Shown here in pieces: positions 27,257 through 36,687 of a DNA stretch of 64,000 nt (positions within the stretch are counted from its first letter, which is position 1; the number at the start of each line of letters is the position of its first letter). A program made the position numbers and the translations under genes. The notes beneath the pieces were generated by a model, which had not been told where the DNA came from, ran no database searches, and saw only the letters and a program-made list of their open reading frames with translations. Origin of the DNA: Sphingomonadales bacterium (GTDB lineage: Bacteria; Pseudomonadota; Alphaproteobacteria; Sphingomonadales; Sphingomonadaceae); NCBI GenBank assembly GCA_016721875.1, contig JADKHG010000001.1, positions 310,001-374,000 of the forward strand, in the 5' to 3' direction.

Positions 27257-28702
27257 ATGGCCGATATAGAAGCGGACACTTTTCTCTACGAGAAGCGTAA
27301 AGGTGTATTTCCAAAGTCGGTCGACGGATTTTTCCGGCGATTCAAATGGGCAATCATGGCGGTCACGCTGACCATCTATTATGCAACGCCATGGATACGC
27401 TGGGATCGGGGGCCACACGCCCCCGATCAGGCAGTGCTGATCGATCTGGCCAATCGCCGCTTCTATATGTTCAATATCGAAATCTGGCCGCATGAATTTT
27501 ATTATGTGGCCGGAATGCTGGTGATGGCGGGGATCGGGCTGTTCCTCGTCACCAGCGCGGTCGGGCGGGCATGGTGCGGTTATAGCTGCCCGCAGACCGT
27601 CTGGACCGACCTTTTCCAGCATGTCGATCGTTTCATCGACGGCGACCGAAATGCGCAAATCCGGTTGCAGAAGGCCCCATGGGGTCCGCAAAAGATTTTC
27701 AAGCGTCTGTCGAAATGGTCGATCTATCTTTTCGTCGCCTTCTGGACTGGCGGCGCGTGGATCATGTATTTTGCCGACGCGCCGACGCTGACCCGCGATT
27801 TCTGGAGCGGCAATGCGGCAAGCGTGGCCTATGCAACGGTCGGCGTGTTGACCGCGACCACCTTCATCTTCGGCGGCTTCATGCGCGAACAGGTGTGCAT
27901 CTATATGTGCCCCTGGCCGCGCATCCAGACCGCGATGATGGACGAAAAATCGCTCGTCGTCACCTATCGCGAATGGCGCGGTGAACCGCGTGGTTCGGTG
28001 AAAAAGGCAGAAGCGCAGCCCGGTTCGGTTGGCGACTGCATCGACTGCAACCAATGCGTTGCGGTCTGCCCCACTGGCATCGACATCCGCGAAGGGCCGC
28101 AAATCGGCTGTATCACTTGCGCGCTATGCATCGACGCCTGCGACAACGTCATGGCCCAAATTGGCCGCCCGCGTGGTCTGATCGATTATCTGACACTGGA
28201 TGATGTCGATACCGAGAAAAAAGGCGGCACGGCCCATCCGACCCTGAAAACATTGTTCCGCCCACGCACGCTGATCTATTTCGGCATCTGGAGCGCAATT
28301 GGGCTTGCGATGTTGTTCACGCTTGGTCAGCGCACCCGCCTCGACCTGACGGTGCAGCATGATCGCAATCCATTATTCGTGCGCTTGTCGGACGGCACCA
28401 TCCGCAACAACTACACCGTCAAGGTCCGCAATATGGAAACCCGCGACCGCGAGGTTTCGCTGATAATCAAGGGTCTGCCCGGCGCAGTTGCCTGGACGCA
28501 AGACGGGTCACGCGAAAATGCATCGCAACGCGTGAAAGTTAAAGTTTCTCCCGACAGCGTGCAGAAAGTGCGCCTGTTTGTCGCCGCCCCCGAAGCGGGA
28601 CCGCAACGTACCGATTTCGAAATTGGTGCCGAAGCCCTGAATGGCGACGAAAAGGGTGACAGCGACAGCGTGCGCTTCGAACGACCGGGAGCAGGCCAGT
28701 GA
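27257..28702 (+). CDS. ccoG: cbb3 oxidase accessory iron-sulfur protein
   Basis: About 481 residues, membrane protein. The start ATG at 27257 gives MADIEADTFLYEKRKGVFPK. Membrane helices include MAVTLTIYYATPWI and VAGMLVMAGIGLFLVTSAVG, followed by the CcoG hallmark RAWCGYSCPQTVW. Two ferredoxin-type clusters follow at about residues 261-295: CIDCNQCVAVCP and CITCALCIDACD. The last third is an Ig-like periplasmic domain. CcoG (RdxA/FixG) is a copper reductase aiding assembly of the cbb3 copper centre. The end overlaps the GTG of fixH. Confidence 0.95.
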   Translation: MADIEADTFLYEKRKGVFPKSVDGFFRRFKWAIMAVTLTIYYATPWIRWDRGPHAPDQAVLIDLANRRFYMFNIEIWPHEFYYVAGMLVMAGIGLFLVTSAVGRAWCGYSCPQTVWTDLFQHVDRFIDGDRNAQIRLQKAPWGPQKIFKRLSKWSIYLFVAFWTGGAWIMYFADAPTLTRDFWSGNAASVAYATVGVLTATTFIFGGFMREQVCIYMCPWPRIQTAMMDEKSLVVTYREWRGEPRGSVKKAEAQPGSVGDCIDCNQCVAVCPTGIDIREGPQIGCITCALCIDACDNVMAQIGRPRGLIDYLTLDDVDTEKKGGTAHPTLKTLFRPRTLIYFGIWSAIGLAMLFTLGQRTRLDLTVQHDRNPLFVRLSDGTIRNNYTVKVRNMETRDREVSLIIKGLPGAVAWTQDGSRENASQRVKVKVSPDSVQKVRLFVAAPEAGPQRTDFEIGAEALNGDEKGDSDSVRFERPGAGQ

Positions 28703-29180
28703 GCCAGACAACCCCGGAGCAGACAGGCCGCAAGCCCTTTACCGGCTATCATATGGCGGCGATCCTGATCGGCTTTTTCGGGATCGTGATCGCTGTCAAC
28801 GTCTTCATGGCGCGGCAGGCGATCTCGACATTTGGCGGAACCGTCGTCGACAACAGCTATGTCGCCAGCCAGAATTACAATGAATGGCTGGCCGCGTCGC
28901 GCGCGCAAGACAAACTGGGGTGGACAATCACCGCCAAGCGCACTGCCGGCGGCAAAGTTGCGCTAACGATCAAGGATAAGGGGCGAAGCTGGCGCTGGCT
29001 TTACCGTAGAAGCGGTTGCCCAGCACCCGCTTGGTCGAGCACCCGAACGCAAGCTGGCTTTTGTTCCGCCAGGCAATGGCGAATGGCAATCGACCGAAGC
29101 GCGGCCGCCACGCGCTGGACATTGCGCCTGACGCTGCGTCGCGGAGCCGACAGCTTAAGGCGGTCACTGACCTGCCATGA
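28699..29180 (+). pseudogene. ccoH: FixH/CcoH assembly protein, two apparent frameshifts
   Basis: The GTG start at 28699 overlaps the ccoG stop. The N-terminus has the FixH form: KPFTGYHMAAILIGFFGIVI, NVFMARQAISTFGGTVVDNS and YNEWLAASRAQDKLGW. At 28980-28983 (GGGG where GGG restores frame) the frame changes. The restored frame reads AGFTVEAVAQHPLGRAPERK then LAFVPPGNGEWQSTEA, and after a second shift near 29098-29106 GRHALDIAPDAASRSRQLKA and VTDLP before a TGA at 29178-29180. That TGA overlaps the fixI ATG as expected for an intact fixGHI operon. Sequencing error is therefore likely. FixH helps load copper into the oxidase. Confidence 0.83.
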
Positions 29181-31306
29181 ACGCCCCTGCCCCACGCGCG
29201 TCGCTAACGGCACTCCCCGAAACCAGCTTTTCGGTTCCGGGGATGCGCTGCGCCGGGTGCATATCAAAACTGGAAACCAGCCTGCCGATGGCAAGCGGGA
29301 TCGCCGCTGCCAGAGTTAATTTTACCGCAAAGCGGGTGAGCATCAGCCACCTGCCGGAAACCACCATTCCCGAAATCCAGCGCGCGATTGCCAAACTGGG
29401 TTTTGAATCACAGCCCATTGCCGACAATCTGGTCGCCCCGACTGGCGAAGACAGCCGCGAACTTTTGAAGGCAATGGCCGTCTCCGGCTTTGCGATGATG
29501 AACATCATGCTGTTGTCGGTGTCGGTCTGGTCAGGCGCAGAGGGCGGAACACGTGATCTGTTCCACTGGATTTCGGCGCTGATCGCTTTGCCGACCATAG
29601 CCTATTCGGGACGCCCTTTTTTCCGGTCTGCCTGGGCGGCGCTGCGTCATGGCCGCACCAATATGGATGTGCCGATCTCGATCGGGGTGACGCTGGCGAC
29701 GGCCTTGTCATTGTTCGAAACCTTCACCGGCGGAGCACACGCCTATTTCGACGGCGCTGTAATGCTTCTCTTCTTCCTGCTTACCGGTCGCTGGCTCGAC
29801 AGCGTGATGCGCGACCGCGCCCGCGACGGCGTGACTGCGCTGCTCAAGAACCGCGCTGCTGGTGCCTTGGTCATAACAACGGACGGTTCGTCCGAATGGC
29901 TCGCCTCAGACAAGTTGAAGACCGATATGGTCATGCTGGTCGCGGCGGGTGAACGGTTGGCAGCAGACGGGGAGATCGTCAAAGGCGCATCGCGCTTTGA
30001 CCTGTCGTTATTGACCGGCGAATCTGCCCCCGCTGCAATGGCGATCGGCGACACGGTTCATGCCGGCACACTCAATCTCGACGGACCGGTCGAGGTTCGG
30101 ATCACCGCCGCCGGAGCAACGACCGCGCTTGCCGACATTGCGCGGTTGATGGAAGACGCTGCGCAGTCCAAATCGCGCTATGTCCGCGTCGCCGATCGCG
30201 CTGCACGCTATTATGCACCTGCAGTCCATACCTTGGCACTGAGCAGTTTCGTCGGCTGGATGCTAATGGGCGCGGGCTGGCATCAATCCTTGCTGATCGC
30301 GGTTGCCGTGCTGATCATCACATGTCCCTGTGCGCTTGGCCTTGCCGTTCCTGCAGCGCAAATTGTTGCCGCCGGCGTGCTGATGAAAAAGGGCATTTTG
30401 GTAAAGGATGGCTCCGCGCTCGAACGGCTCGCCGAGGTTGACCGCGCATTGTTCGACAAGACCGGTACGCTGACAATGGGGCAGCCCGAACCGGTCAATC
30501 TGGGCGAACTTTCGGCAGAACAGAAATCGGTTGCGCTCGCGCTTGCCCGCGCCAGCCGCCATCCATTGTCACAAGGTTTGCGCCGCGCGCTTGAACGAGA
30601 AGGCGTGAAGGCTGTGGCACTCGATCATTTGGAGGAAATCCCGGGCGAGGGGGTAAAAGCGCTCTGGGGTTTGCAGGAGGTCCGGCTTGGTCGCACGGAC
30701 GCGGGGGAAGCCGGTGCATCGTTGGGCGTCAGTCTTGACGTCGGCGATGCATCGGCAACTGTATTGCGCTTCGAGGATGCGATGCGTCCCGCAGCAGAGG
30801 CAACGATCGAGCAGCTTGCAAAACTCGGTATCGAGTCCAGCATAGCGTCAGGCGATCGTGCCGAAGCAGTGGCGCCGGTTGCACGGGCATTGGGGCTAAC
30901 TGCCCAGACCGGGATGCAGCCACAGGACAAGCTCGATACCATCGCGCGTCTCGCATCTGGCGGCCAAAAGGTGCTTATGATTGGCGATGGTCTGAACGAC
31001 GGCCCCGCGCTCGCAGCCGGATATGCTTCGCTCGCCCCGGCCTCTGCCAGCGATGCCGGACAAAATGCTGCAGATGCGGTATTTTTGGGCGACAGTCTGG
31101 CCCCGGTCGCGCAAGCTGTCGAGGTTGCGCGCGCAACGCAACGGATCGTGCGGCAGAATTTTGCACTTGCGATTGGCTATAATGTCATTGCCGTTCCATT
31201 GGCGATCATGGGGCTGGTTACACCGCTAATCGCAGCACTTGCCATGTCGGGATCTTCGCTGATTGTTGTCGGCAATGCTATACGGTTGAAGGCGATCACG
31301 AAATGA
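29177..31306 (+). CDS. ccoI: Copper-exporting P-type ATPase for cbb3 assembly
   Basis: 709 residues. The N-terminal metal-binding domain holds GMRCAGC (about 23-29). Eight membrane helices follow; the sixth has CPCAL near residue 383 (ITCPCALGLAVPAAQ), the copper pathway. The actuator loop has LLTGESAP, the phosphorylation motif DKTGTLTMG is near 427, and the hinge GDGLNDGPAL is near 603. FixI/CcoI moves copper into the periplasm for the cbb3 active site. It overlaps fixH at the ATG and ccoS at its TGA, a classic fixGHIS order. Confidence 0.96.
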   Translation: MNAPAPRASLTALPETSFSVPGMRCAGCISKLETSLPMASGIAAARVNFTAKRVSISHLPETTIPEIQRAIAKLGFESQPIADNLVAPTGEDSRELLKAMAVSGFAMMNIMLLSVSVWSGAEGGTRDLFHWISALIALPTIAYSGRPFFRSAWAALRHGRTNMDVPISIGVTLATALSLFETFTGGAHAYFDGAVMLLFFLLTGRWLDSVMRDRARDGVTALLKNRAAGALVITTDGSSEWLASDKLKTDMVMLVAAGERLAADGEIVKGASRFDLSLLTGESAPAAMAIGDTVHAGTLNLDGPVEVRITAAGATTALADIARLMEDAAQSKSRYVRVADRAARYYAPAVHTLALSSFVGWMLMGAGWHQSLLIAVAVLIITCPCALGLAVPAAQIVAAGVLMKKGILVKDGSALERLAEVDRALFDKTGTLTMGQPEPVNLGELSAEQKSVALALARASRHPLSQGLRRALEREGVKAVALDHLEEIPGEGVKALWGLQEVRLGRTDAGEAGASLGVSLDVGDASATVLRFEDAMRPAAEATIEQLAKLGIESSIASGDRAEAVAPVARALGLTAQTGMQPQDKLDTIARLASGGQKVLMIGDGLNDGPALAAGYASLAPASASDAGQNAADAVFLGDSLAPVAQAVEVARATQRIVRQNFALAIGYNVIAVPLAIMGLVTPLIAALAMSGSSLIVVGNAIRLKAITK

Positions 31307-31458
31307 CCGGAATCTTGTTCTTGATCCCCATCGCAATCGGCCTTGGCCTGCTGGGTTTGGTTGGTTTTTTCTGGTCGCTGAAATCAGGCCAGTTTGATGA
31401 TATGGACGGTGCCGCCCTGCGGATCCTGATCGACGATGATGGGCCGGGTGATGACTGA
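31303..31458 (+). CDS. ccoS: cbb3 oxidase maturation protein CcoS
   Basis: A 51-residue protein with one transmembrane helix (GILFLIPIAIGLGLLGLVGFF) then WSLKSGQFDDMDGAALRILI and an acidic tail. The GQFDDMDG motif is the CcoS/FixS family hallmark. Start ATG overlaps the ccoI stop (ATGA), and its own TGA overlaps the start of the next small gene, so all are coupled. Confidence 0.94.
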   Translation: MTGILFLIPIAIGLGLLGLVGFFWSLKSGQFDDMDGAALRILIDDDGPGDD

Positions 31459-31693
31459 ACGGCGGATCAACCCCTTGGCGGCATTTTTGGCCGTGTTCGC
31501 CATGTCAATGCCCGCATCGGCCGAAGCACAGGCGCAGTCGATCTTGGTTGGCGACTGCATGGGCGGAGCAACCAGGATCAATATCCCTGGCAAGGCCCCT
31601 GCTCCCGATCCCGACGATTGCTGCAAGAAAGGCTGCCACGCGGCTGGCGACCGGCGCAAGAAAAATCAGGACGACGACGACAGCTGTTGCTGA
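31451..31693 (+). CDS. Small Cys-rich secreted protein coupled to ccoS
   Basis: 80 residues from ATG 31451, which overlaps the ccoS stop in ATGACTGA. The N-terminus is a signal peptide (NPLAAFLAVFAMSMPASAEA). The mature part is short and polar with six cysteines: VGDCMGG, DCCKKGCHAAGD and the terminal DDDDSCC. Clusters of paired cysteines next to lysines and aspartates suggest metal binding or disulfides in the periplasm. No named family was recognised. Its tight coupling to the fixGHIS genes suggests a link to copper handling for the oxidase, but this is inference. Confidence 0.65.
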   Translation: MTERRINPLAAFLAVFAMSMPASAEAQAQSILVGDCMGGATRINIPGKAPAPDPDDCCKKGCHAAGDRRKKNQDDDDSCC

Positions 31694-31878
31694 GTTGGCC
31701 GCCAAATTTCTTTCCGGATCATGATGGAATCCAACGCCGTTCGTTTCGAACGAAGTCAGGATACCCAAAAACAATGCAATGACGCTGGATCTCTCCGTAG
31801 CGATTGAGGTGACCAGGTCGTCGTTCAGCCAAACTCCCACTTAACGAATAAGCCGTCCCCTCTCCCCAACAAAAAAGA

Positions 31879-31898
31879 GGCGGGTCTTTCGACCCGCC
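31879..31898 (-). terminator. Rho-independent terminator of ompW
   Basis: The stem GGCGGGTC/GACCCGCC with loop TTTC is followed on the minus strand by a T run (AAAAAA at 31871-31876 on the plus strand). It is placed 27 bases after the ompW stop. Confidence 0.82.
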
Positions 31899-31925
31899 CC
31901 TAGAGGAGGAGTTAGGAAACTCGAA

Positions 31926-32594
31926 TTACAGTTTGAAGCCGACGCCGATGCCGAACACCAGCGGATCGAGGTTCACCTTGACGCGCTGCGTGCCAATGGC
32001 AGTCGTCGTCAGGCGTGCTGTCGTATCGATATCGATATATTTGACATCGAGGTTGAGGAACATTTTCTCGTTTAGTTGGATGTCGATACCAGCCTGCGCA
32101 GCCCAACCGAAGCTGTCCTTCAGGTGCACGCTGGTCGAACCAACCGCTGCTTCCAGACCTGAAGAGGCTTTGTCCGAATAGAACATGGTATAGTTGAGGC
32201 CGGCGCCGACATAAGGACGCACCTTTGCATCCGGAGCAAGGTGATATTGCACGGTCAAGGTCGGCGGCAATACCCAGGTTGAACCCAGCTTGCCAATGCC
32301 GCCCGTGGTTCCGCTGGTGCCCGAGAAGCTGTGCTTCGTGGTCGCAGCAATCAATTCAACGCCAACATTTTTCGACAGCATTTTGGTGATGTCGACTTCA
32401 GGCGTGATCGCATTGTTGACGCTGACTTCTTCGGTCGGGAAGGTTGGTGTGATGCCGCCCGATTTTTCATTCGGGGCAACGACGATGCCACGAACGCGGA
32501 TCAGTGTGTCACCTGCTTCGGCAAAAGCCGGGGTGGCACCGGCCGCAATGGCAAGTGCTGCGATCGAGACCGCAAAGGATTTGGAAAAACGCAT
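31926..32594 (-). CDS. ompW: OmpW-family outer-membrane protein (222 aa)
   Basis: Start ATG 32592-32594 gives MRFSKSFAVSIAALAIAAGA with a signal peptide ending TPAFA. The mature protein is an 8-strand barrel of the OmpW type: TLIRVRGIVVAPNEKSGG, ITPEVDITKMLSKNVGVELI, LPPTLTVQYHLAPDAKVRPY with VGAGLNYTMF, and the terminal PLVFGIGVGFKL. OmpW forms a narrow pore for hydrophobic molecules and is often oxygen-regulated. It follows the universal stress gene by 40 bases on the same strand, so both probably share the FNR-controlled promoter at 33502-33537. A GGGAG ribosome site precedes the ATG. Confidence 0.92.
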   Translation of the reverse strand: MRFSKSFAVSIAALAIAAGATPAFAEAGDTLIRVRGIVVAPNEKSGGITPTFPTEEVSVNNAITPEVDITKMLSKNVGVELIAATTKHSFSGTSGTTGGIGKLGSTWVLPPTLTVQYHLAPDAKVRPYVGAGLNYTMFYSDKASSGLEAAVGSTSVHLKDSFGWAAQAGIDIQLNEKMFLNLDVKYIDIDTTARLTTTAIGTQRVKVNLDPLVFGIGVGFKL

Positions 32595-32634
32595 TATATT
32601 ACTCCCTGATTGAACATTTGGGTGAGGATTTGGA

Positions 32635-33444
32635 TCAGCGTGCGAGGATGAGTGGCACCTTGGCATGGTTGACCAGATTGCGCGTGACCCCGCCGAGCAG
32701 GGTTTCGCGCAGCCGGCTATGACCATAAGCACCGATCAGCAGCGCTGACGCGCCCTTGTCGATGACAAATTGCTGCAACACATCATCAGCATCGCGGACT
32801 CCGGGGTTTATGAGATGCAACTCCGACGCGACCCCGTGACGCGACAGATAGGAGGAAGCTGAAATATGCGGGAAAGCATCCTGATCTTTCCCGATCACCA
32901 CCAGATGGACCAGACCAGCCAGCTTGAGCATGGGCAAGGCCTGACGAATAGCGCGCGCAGCCTGTTCGGACGCGTTCCAGCCAATTGCCACTGGTCCGGT
33001 TGCGGAAATGCTGTTCATCCCCGGTGGCACTACCAATACCGGGCAGCCTGCATGCAGGACAACTTCGTTAACGATGGGCAGCGGAATGATCTCATTTTTT
33101 GGGCCTGACGACTGGCTGAGCACAACCAGATCAGCCAGTGCCGAGCAGGAAACGATCATCTGCGCAACGTCGCCGTCGCACGAAATCCAGTCCCAGCTGA
33201 CATCTTCGTTCGACAAATCTTCCTCAAGCTGAGACCGCAATTGTTCCTGCTTGGCCTGCAAATCCTCGAGCAAGGCAGCGCTGGTATAGGCACCGCCCGA
33301 CGGGTCCAGCCCGACATAGGACGCGTAAGGCATAACCTGCAGGCAAGTCAGATGAGCGTTGTGCGCACGGCACATATCCAAAGCGACGGACAGTCGATCC
33401 CGCATGCCGCAGTCATCGAAAATATGAAGCAAGACTGATTTCAC
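32635..33444 (-). CDS. Universal stress protein with two Usp domains (269 aa)
   Basis: Start is most likely the GTG at 33442-33444 (VKSVLLHIFDDCGMRDRLSV), with an AAGGGA ribosome site just upstream. The first Usp domain carries DLVVLSQSSGPKNE and the second carries GPVAIGWNASEQAARAIRQA and, near the end, LLIGAYGHSRLRETLLGGVT, with the G-2x-G-9x-G(S/T) ATP-binding form. Usp proteins bind ATP and help survival under starvation or low oxygen. It is divergent from hemN, with FNR boxes between. Confidence 0.88.
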   Translation of the reverse strand: MKSVLLHIFDDCGMRDRLSVALDMCRAHNAHLTCLQVMPYASYVGLDPSGGAYTSAALLEDLQAKQEQLRSQLEEDLSNEDVSWDWISCDGDVAQMIVSCSALADLVVLSQSSGPKNEIIPLPIVNEVVLHAGCPVLVVPPGMNSISATGPVAIGWNASEQAARAIRQALPMLKLAGLVHLVVIGKDQDAFPHISASSYLSRHGVASELHLINPGVRDADDVLQQFVIDKGASALLIGAYGHSRLRETLLGGVTRNLVNHAKVPLILAR

Positions 33445-33501
33445 AATGTGAGTCCCTTCGCTGGTTACAAAGTCACAATAAGGCGACGGCAGACAGTTTC
33501 C

Positions 33502-33537
33502 TTGATTTCGGGCAAGAAAAAGCTTGATCGAAATCAA
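33502..33537. promoter_or_regulatory. Two FNR boxes between usp and hemN
   Basis: TTGATCGAAATCAA (33524-33537) matches the FNR consensus TTGA-N6-TCAA exactly. A second site TTGATTTCGGGCAA (33502-33515) has one mismatch. They lie 36 bases before the hemN start and about 58 bases before the usp start, so the FnrN protein probably controls both divergent units at low oxygen. Confidence 0.87.
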
Positions 33538-33572
33538 GGCTGTTTGGATCGGCGCGGGTTACTCAGGGCGGC

Positions 33573-34872
33573 ATGTGGCCTTATCATCCCGAGTTGCTGG
33601 CAAAGCCTGTGCCGCGATACACCAGCTATCCACCGGCTACGGAGTTTACCTCCGGTGTCGGGGTGAACCAACAGGTCGAGGCGCTGAACGCCATTGAAGC
33701 GGGCACACCATTTTCGATTTACGTCCACATTCCCTATTGCAATTCGATCTGCTGGTATTGCGGCTGCAACACAGGTCTCGCCGCGAAAGAGCACCGGCTG
33801 CAAACCTATCTTGAGGCGCTGGAAGCGGAAATCACGCTTGTCGGCAAATTGATGGGTGGGCGCGGAAAGCTCGAACGGATCGCCTTTGGCGGCGGCAGCC
33901 CCTAATGCAATCAAACCCGTCGCTTTCGTCCGGTTGGTTGACCGGTTGACCACCTTGTTCGGTGGTGGCGACGTCGACATATCGGTCGAGATCGATCCGC
34001 GCAGCTTCAGCCTCGAATGGGCGTTAACGCTGGCCATCGCCAATGTTCGCCGGATCAGTTTCGGCGTACAAAGCTTCGATCCTGAAATTCAGGCAGCCAT
34101 TGGCCGCATCCAGCCAGTCGAGATGATCGAAACCTGTGTCGCCGCGCTGCGCGCACGTGGAATTTCGTCGATCAATTTCGACCTTATGTATGGCCTGCCG
34201 ATGCAGACCATGGAAAAGCTGGATGCCACGCTGGACGAGGTTTTGCGCCTGCGACCCGAACGCGTGGCGTTGTTCGGCTATGCGCATTTGCCATCGATGT
34301 TCCCGCGCCAAAAACGGATTGATGCCACCTCTCTGCCCGATGCGCGCTTGCGCTTTGACATGGCAGCGCACGGCCATGACCGGTTGGTTGCCGAGGGCTA
34401 TGTGCAGATCGGCTTCGACCATTTCGCGCTGCCCGGCGATAGCATGGCAAAGGCGGCAGTCAGTGGACGGGTCCGGCGCAATTTCCAGGGCTTTACCGAC
34501 GATGAGTGCGATGTCGTGGTCGGACTCGGTGCGAGCGCAATCAGCCTGTTCCCCGATCGCATCATTCAGAATGAAAAGAACGCTGGTCCCTATCGGGACG
34601 CGCTGATCGCTGGCAAACTGGCGGGCGCACGCGGCACATGGCGCGATGCCGATGCCCGCAAACGCGCACGGATCATCGAAACAATCTTGTGTCAGGGTCG
34701 CGCCGAATTCTCCGACCCGCAAGATATGGCATCGGTCAAGGATGCGCTCGACAAGTTTGCTTGCGCGGGGCTGGTGACGTGCGAGGAAAAGGGCATCCGC
34801 CTGACCGACGATGGACTGCCCTATTCACGCCATGTGGCGGCATTGTTCGATACCTCGCAGATGCGTATCTAA
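33573..34872 (+). pseudogene. hemN: Oxygen-independent coproporphyrinogen III oxidase, one frameshift
   Basis: The start MWPYHPELLAKPVPRYTSYP is that of HemN. The radical-SAM cluster cysteines are C56, C60 and C63 in YCNSICWYCGCN. At 33899-33902 CCCC (CCC restores frame) breaks the frame at FGGGSP; the next frame continues NAIKPVAFVRLVDRLTTLF, RISFGVQSFDPEIQAAIGRI and SINFDLMYGLPMQT, all family blocks. The full protein would be about 433 residues. It makes protoporphyrinogen IX without oxygen, supplying heme for the cbb3 oxidase. The gene has FNR boxes upstream. The one extra base is probably a sequencing error since the rest is well conserved. Confidence 0.9.
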
Positions 34873-34890
34873 GACCTTAAGTACAACCGA

Positions 34891-34964
34891 AGCCCTGAGC
34901 CTGTCGAAGGGCGTCCCAAGGTTTGCGCTGACGCTGACAAGCGCCCTTCGACAAGCTCAGGGCT
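34891..34964. repeat. REP-like inverted repeat between hemN and aldehyde dehydrogenase
   Basis: The arms 34891-34913 and 34942-34964 (core CCTGTCGAAGGGCG and CGCCCTTCGACAAG) pair with one mismatch over 23 bases. This short palindrome family with the GTCGAAG core recurs at 46454-46532 and is common between genes in many bacteria. Here it lies between convergent genes and may act as a bidirectional transcription stop. Confidence 0.8.
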
Positions 34965-34988
34965 CCGGTTTATTCGCAAACATCAGCC

Positions 34989-36486
34989 CTATCCCAAATC
35001 AAACCGCACGCCCTGTGCCAATGGCAGGTCAGTACTATAATTGATCGTGTTGGTGGCTCGACGCATATAGGCCTTCCAGCTGTCTGATCCGCTTTCGCGT
35101 CCGCCGCCGGTTTCCTTCTCTCCGCCAAATGCCCCACCAATTTCAGCGCCCGACGTGCCAATGTTGACATTTGCAATGCCGCAGTCGCTTCCCTGTGCCG
35201 ACAGAAACAGCTCGCATTCGCGCATGTCATTTGAGAAAATGGAAGAGGACAGCCCGGCGCCGACGTTGTTTTGCAACGCGATGGCTTCGGTCAGGTCGGA
35301 ATAGCGGAATACGTAGAGTATGGGCGCAAAAGTCTCGCGTAGAGCCGGGCCCTCATGCTTCGCCATTTCGACAATGGCGGGGCGCACATAGACGCCGGGC
35401 TTATCGAGCCGCTCTCCGCCGCTGACCACAGCATCCATTGCGCGCGCCTCAGCCAATGCTGCCTGCATCCGTTCAAAAGCGTCTTCGTCAATCAACGGTC
35501 CGGCAAGATTGCCCGGGTTGAGCGGATCGCCCACCGGGATGCTCGCCACTGCCGCTTTCAGTTTGGGAAGAAAGCCGTCATGGATTGCATCGTGCGAAAA
35601 CAACCGCCGTAGCGAGGTGCAGCGTTGTCCGCTGGTTCCAACCGCTGAGAACAATACCCCACGCAACGCTAAATCGAGGTCGGCTTTGTCGCTTACAATC
35701 GCGGCATTGTTACCCCCCAGCTCGAGGATAGTCTTGGCAAAGCGCGATGCCGCCACTTGTCCCACGGCGCGGCCCATTGCTGTGCTTCCAGTGGCGGAGA
35801 CCAGCGCGATGCGCGGATCGGCAACCAATGTTGCGCCAATATCGCATGCGCCGATGACAACTTGCGAAAGTCCGTCGGGCGCTTCATCGAAATCGCTCAG
35901 CACGCTGTCGAGCAAGGCCTGCGTTGCCAATGCGGTCAGCGGCGTTTTCTCCGATGGTTTCCAGATTACGCTATTGCCGCACACCAGCGCCAGCGCCGCA
36001 TTCCACGCCCAGACCGCAACCGGAAAGTTGAACGCGCTGATGATCAGCACTGGCCCCAGCGGGTGCCATTGCTCCATCATCCGGTGACCGGGTCGCTCAC
36101 TGGCGATGGTCAGCCCATGCGGTTGCCGCGACAAGCCCACTGCGAAGTCGCAAATGTCGATCATCTCCTGCACTTCGCCCTCGCCCTCTGAAATGGGGTT
36201 TGCCGCATTCGATGGTGACGAGACGGGCGAGGTCGGCCTTGTGCTCGCGCAGGGCGTTGCCAAAACGGCGGACCAGTTCACCCCGGCGCGGTGCTGGGAC
36301 GGTGCGCCACGAAAGGAATGCCGATTGGGTGCGGGTTAGTGCGGCTTCTATTTCATCCGGCGTGGCGGTGGCAACTGAAGCGATCTGGCTGCCGTCGATG
36401 GGTGTGTGGATCGGGAGGTTGCCGTGAGGAGCCTTCGCACCCAGCCGCACAAGCAAATTCCCTGCTTCTCGTTCCAAAACCTCCAT
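34989..36486 (-). pseudogene. ALDH7-type alpha-aminoadipic semialdehyde dehydrogenase, one frameshift
   Basis: Start MEVLEREAGNLLVRLGAKAP. The frame breaks at 36195-36198 (CCCC on the minus strand; CCC restores ECGKPISEGEGEVQEMID). The rest runs 430 residues through GPVLIISAFNFPVAVWAWNA, TILELGGNNAAIV and GTSGQRCTSLRRLF, where ELGGNNA and the catalytic-cysteine loop QRCTS are the ALDH7 form rather than the ALDH1 form. This is the lysine-degradation dehydrogenase that makes 2-aminoadipate from its semialdehyde. The neighbouring glutaryl-CoA dehydrogenase supports the pathway. The catalytic cysteine is C in GQRC. The extra base is probably a sequencing error. Confidence 0.85.
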
Positions 36487-36503
36487 TTCAGCCCTCTCAC
36501 TTT

Positions 36504-36610
36504 GTCATTCCCGCGGAAGCGGGAATCCATCTCCTAAGCGACAGGCACTACACACCCGTTCGTGTAAACATCAAGCTTAGGTGTTAGATTCCCGCTTCCG
36601 CGGGAATGAC
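36504..36610. repeat. Perfect 24-bp inverted repeat between divergent genes
   Basis: The arms 36504-36527 and 36587-36610 are exact reverse complements with core CATTCCCGCGGAAGCGGGAAT; each arm is itself nearly self-complementary (TTCCCGC..GCGGGAA). It sits just upstream of the divergent aldehyde dehydrogenase and glutaryl-CoA dehydrogenase genes. It is an extragenic palindrome of the widespread CATTCCCGC type and may affect expression of both genes. Confidence 0.8.
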
Positions 36611-36687
36611 GACTATATTTGGTTCAGATGATGTTGCCCAAAATCATCAAACAGCCTAAGCGCCGAATTCGTTTCAGGAGATACTAA

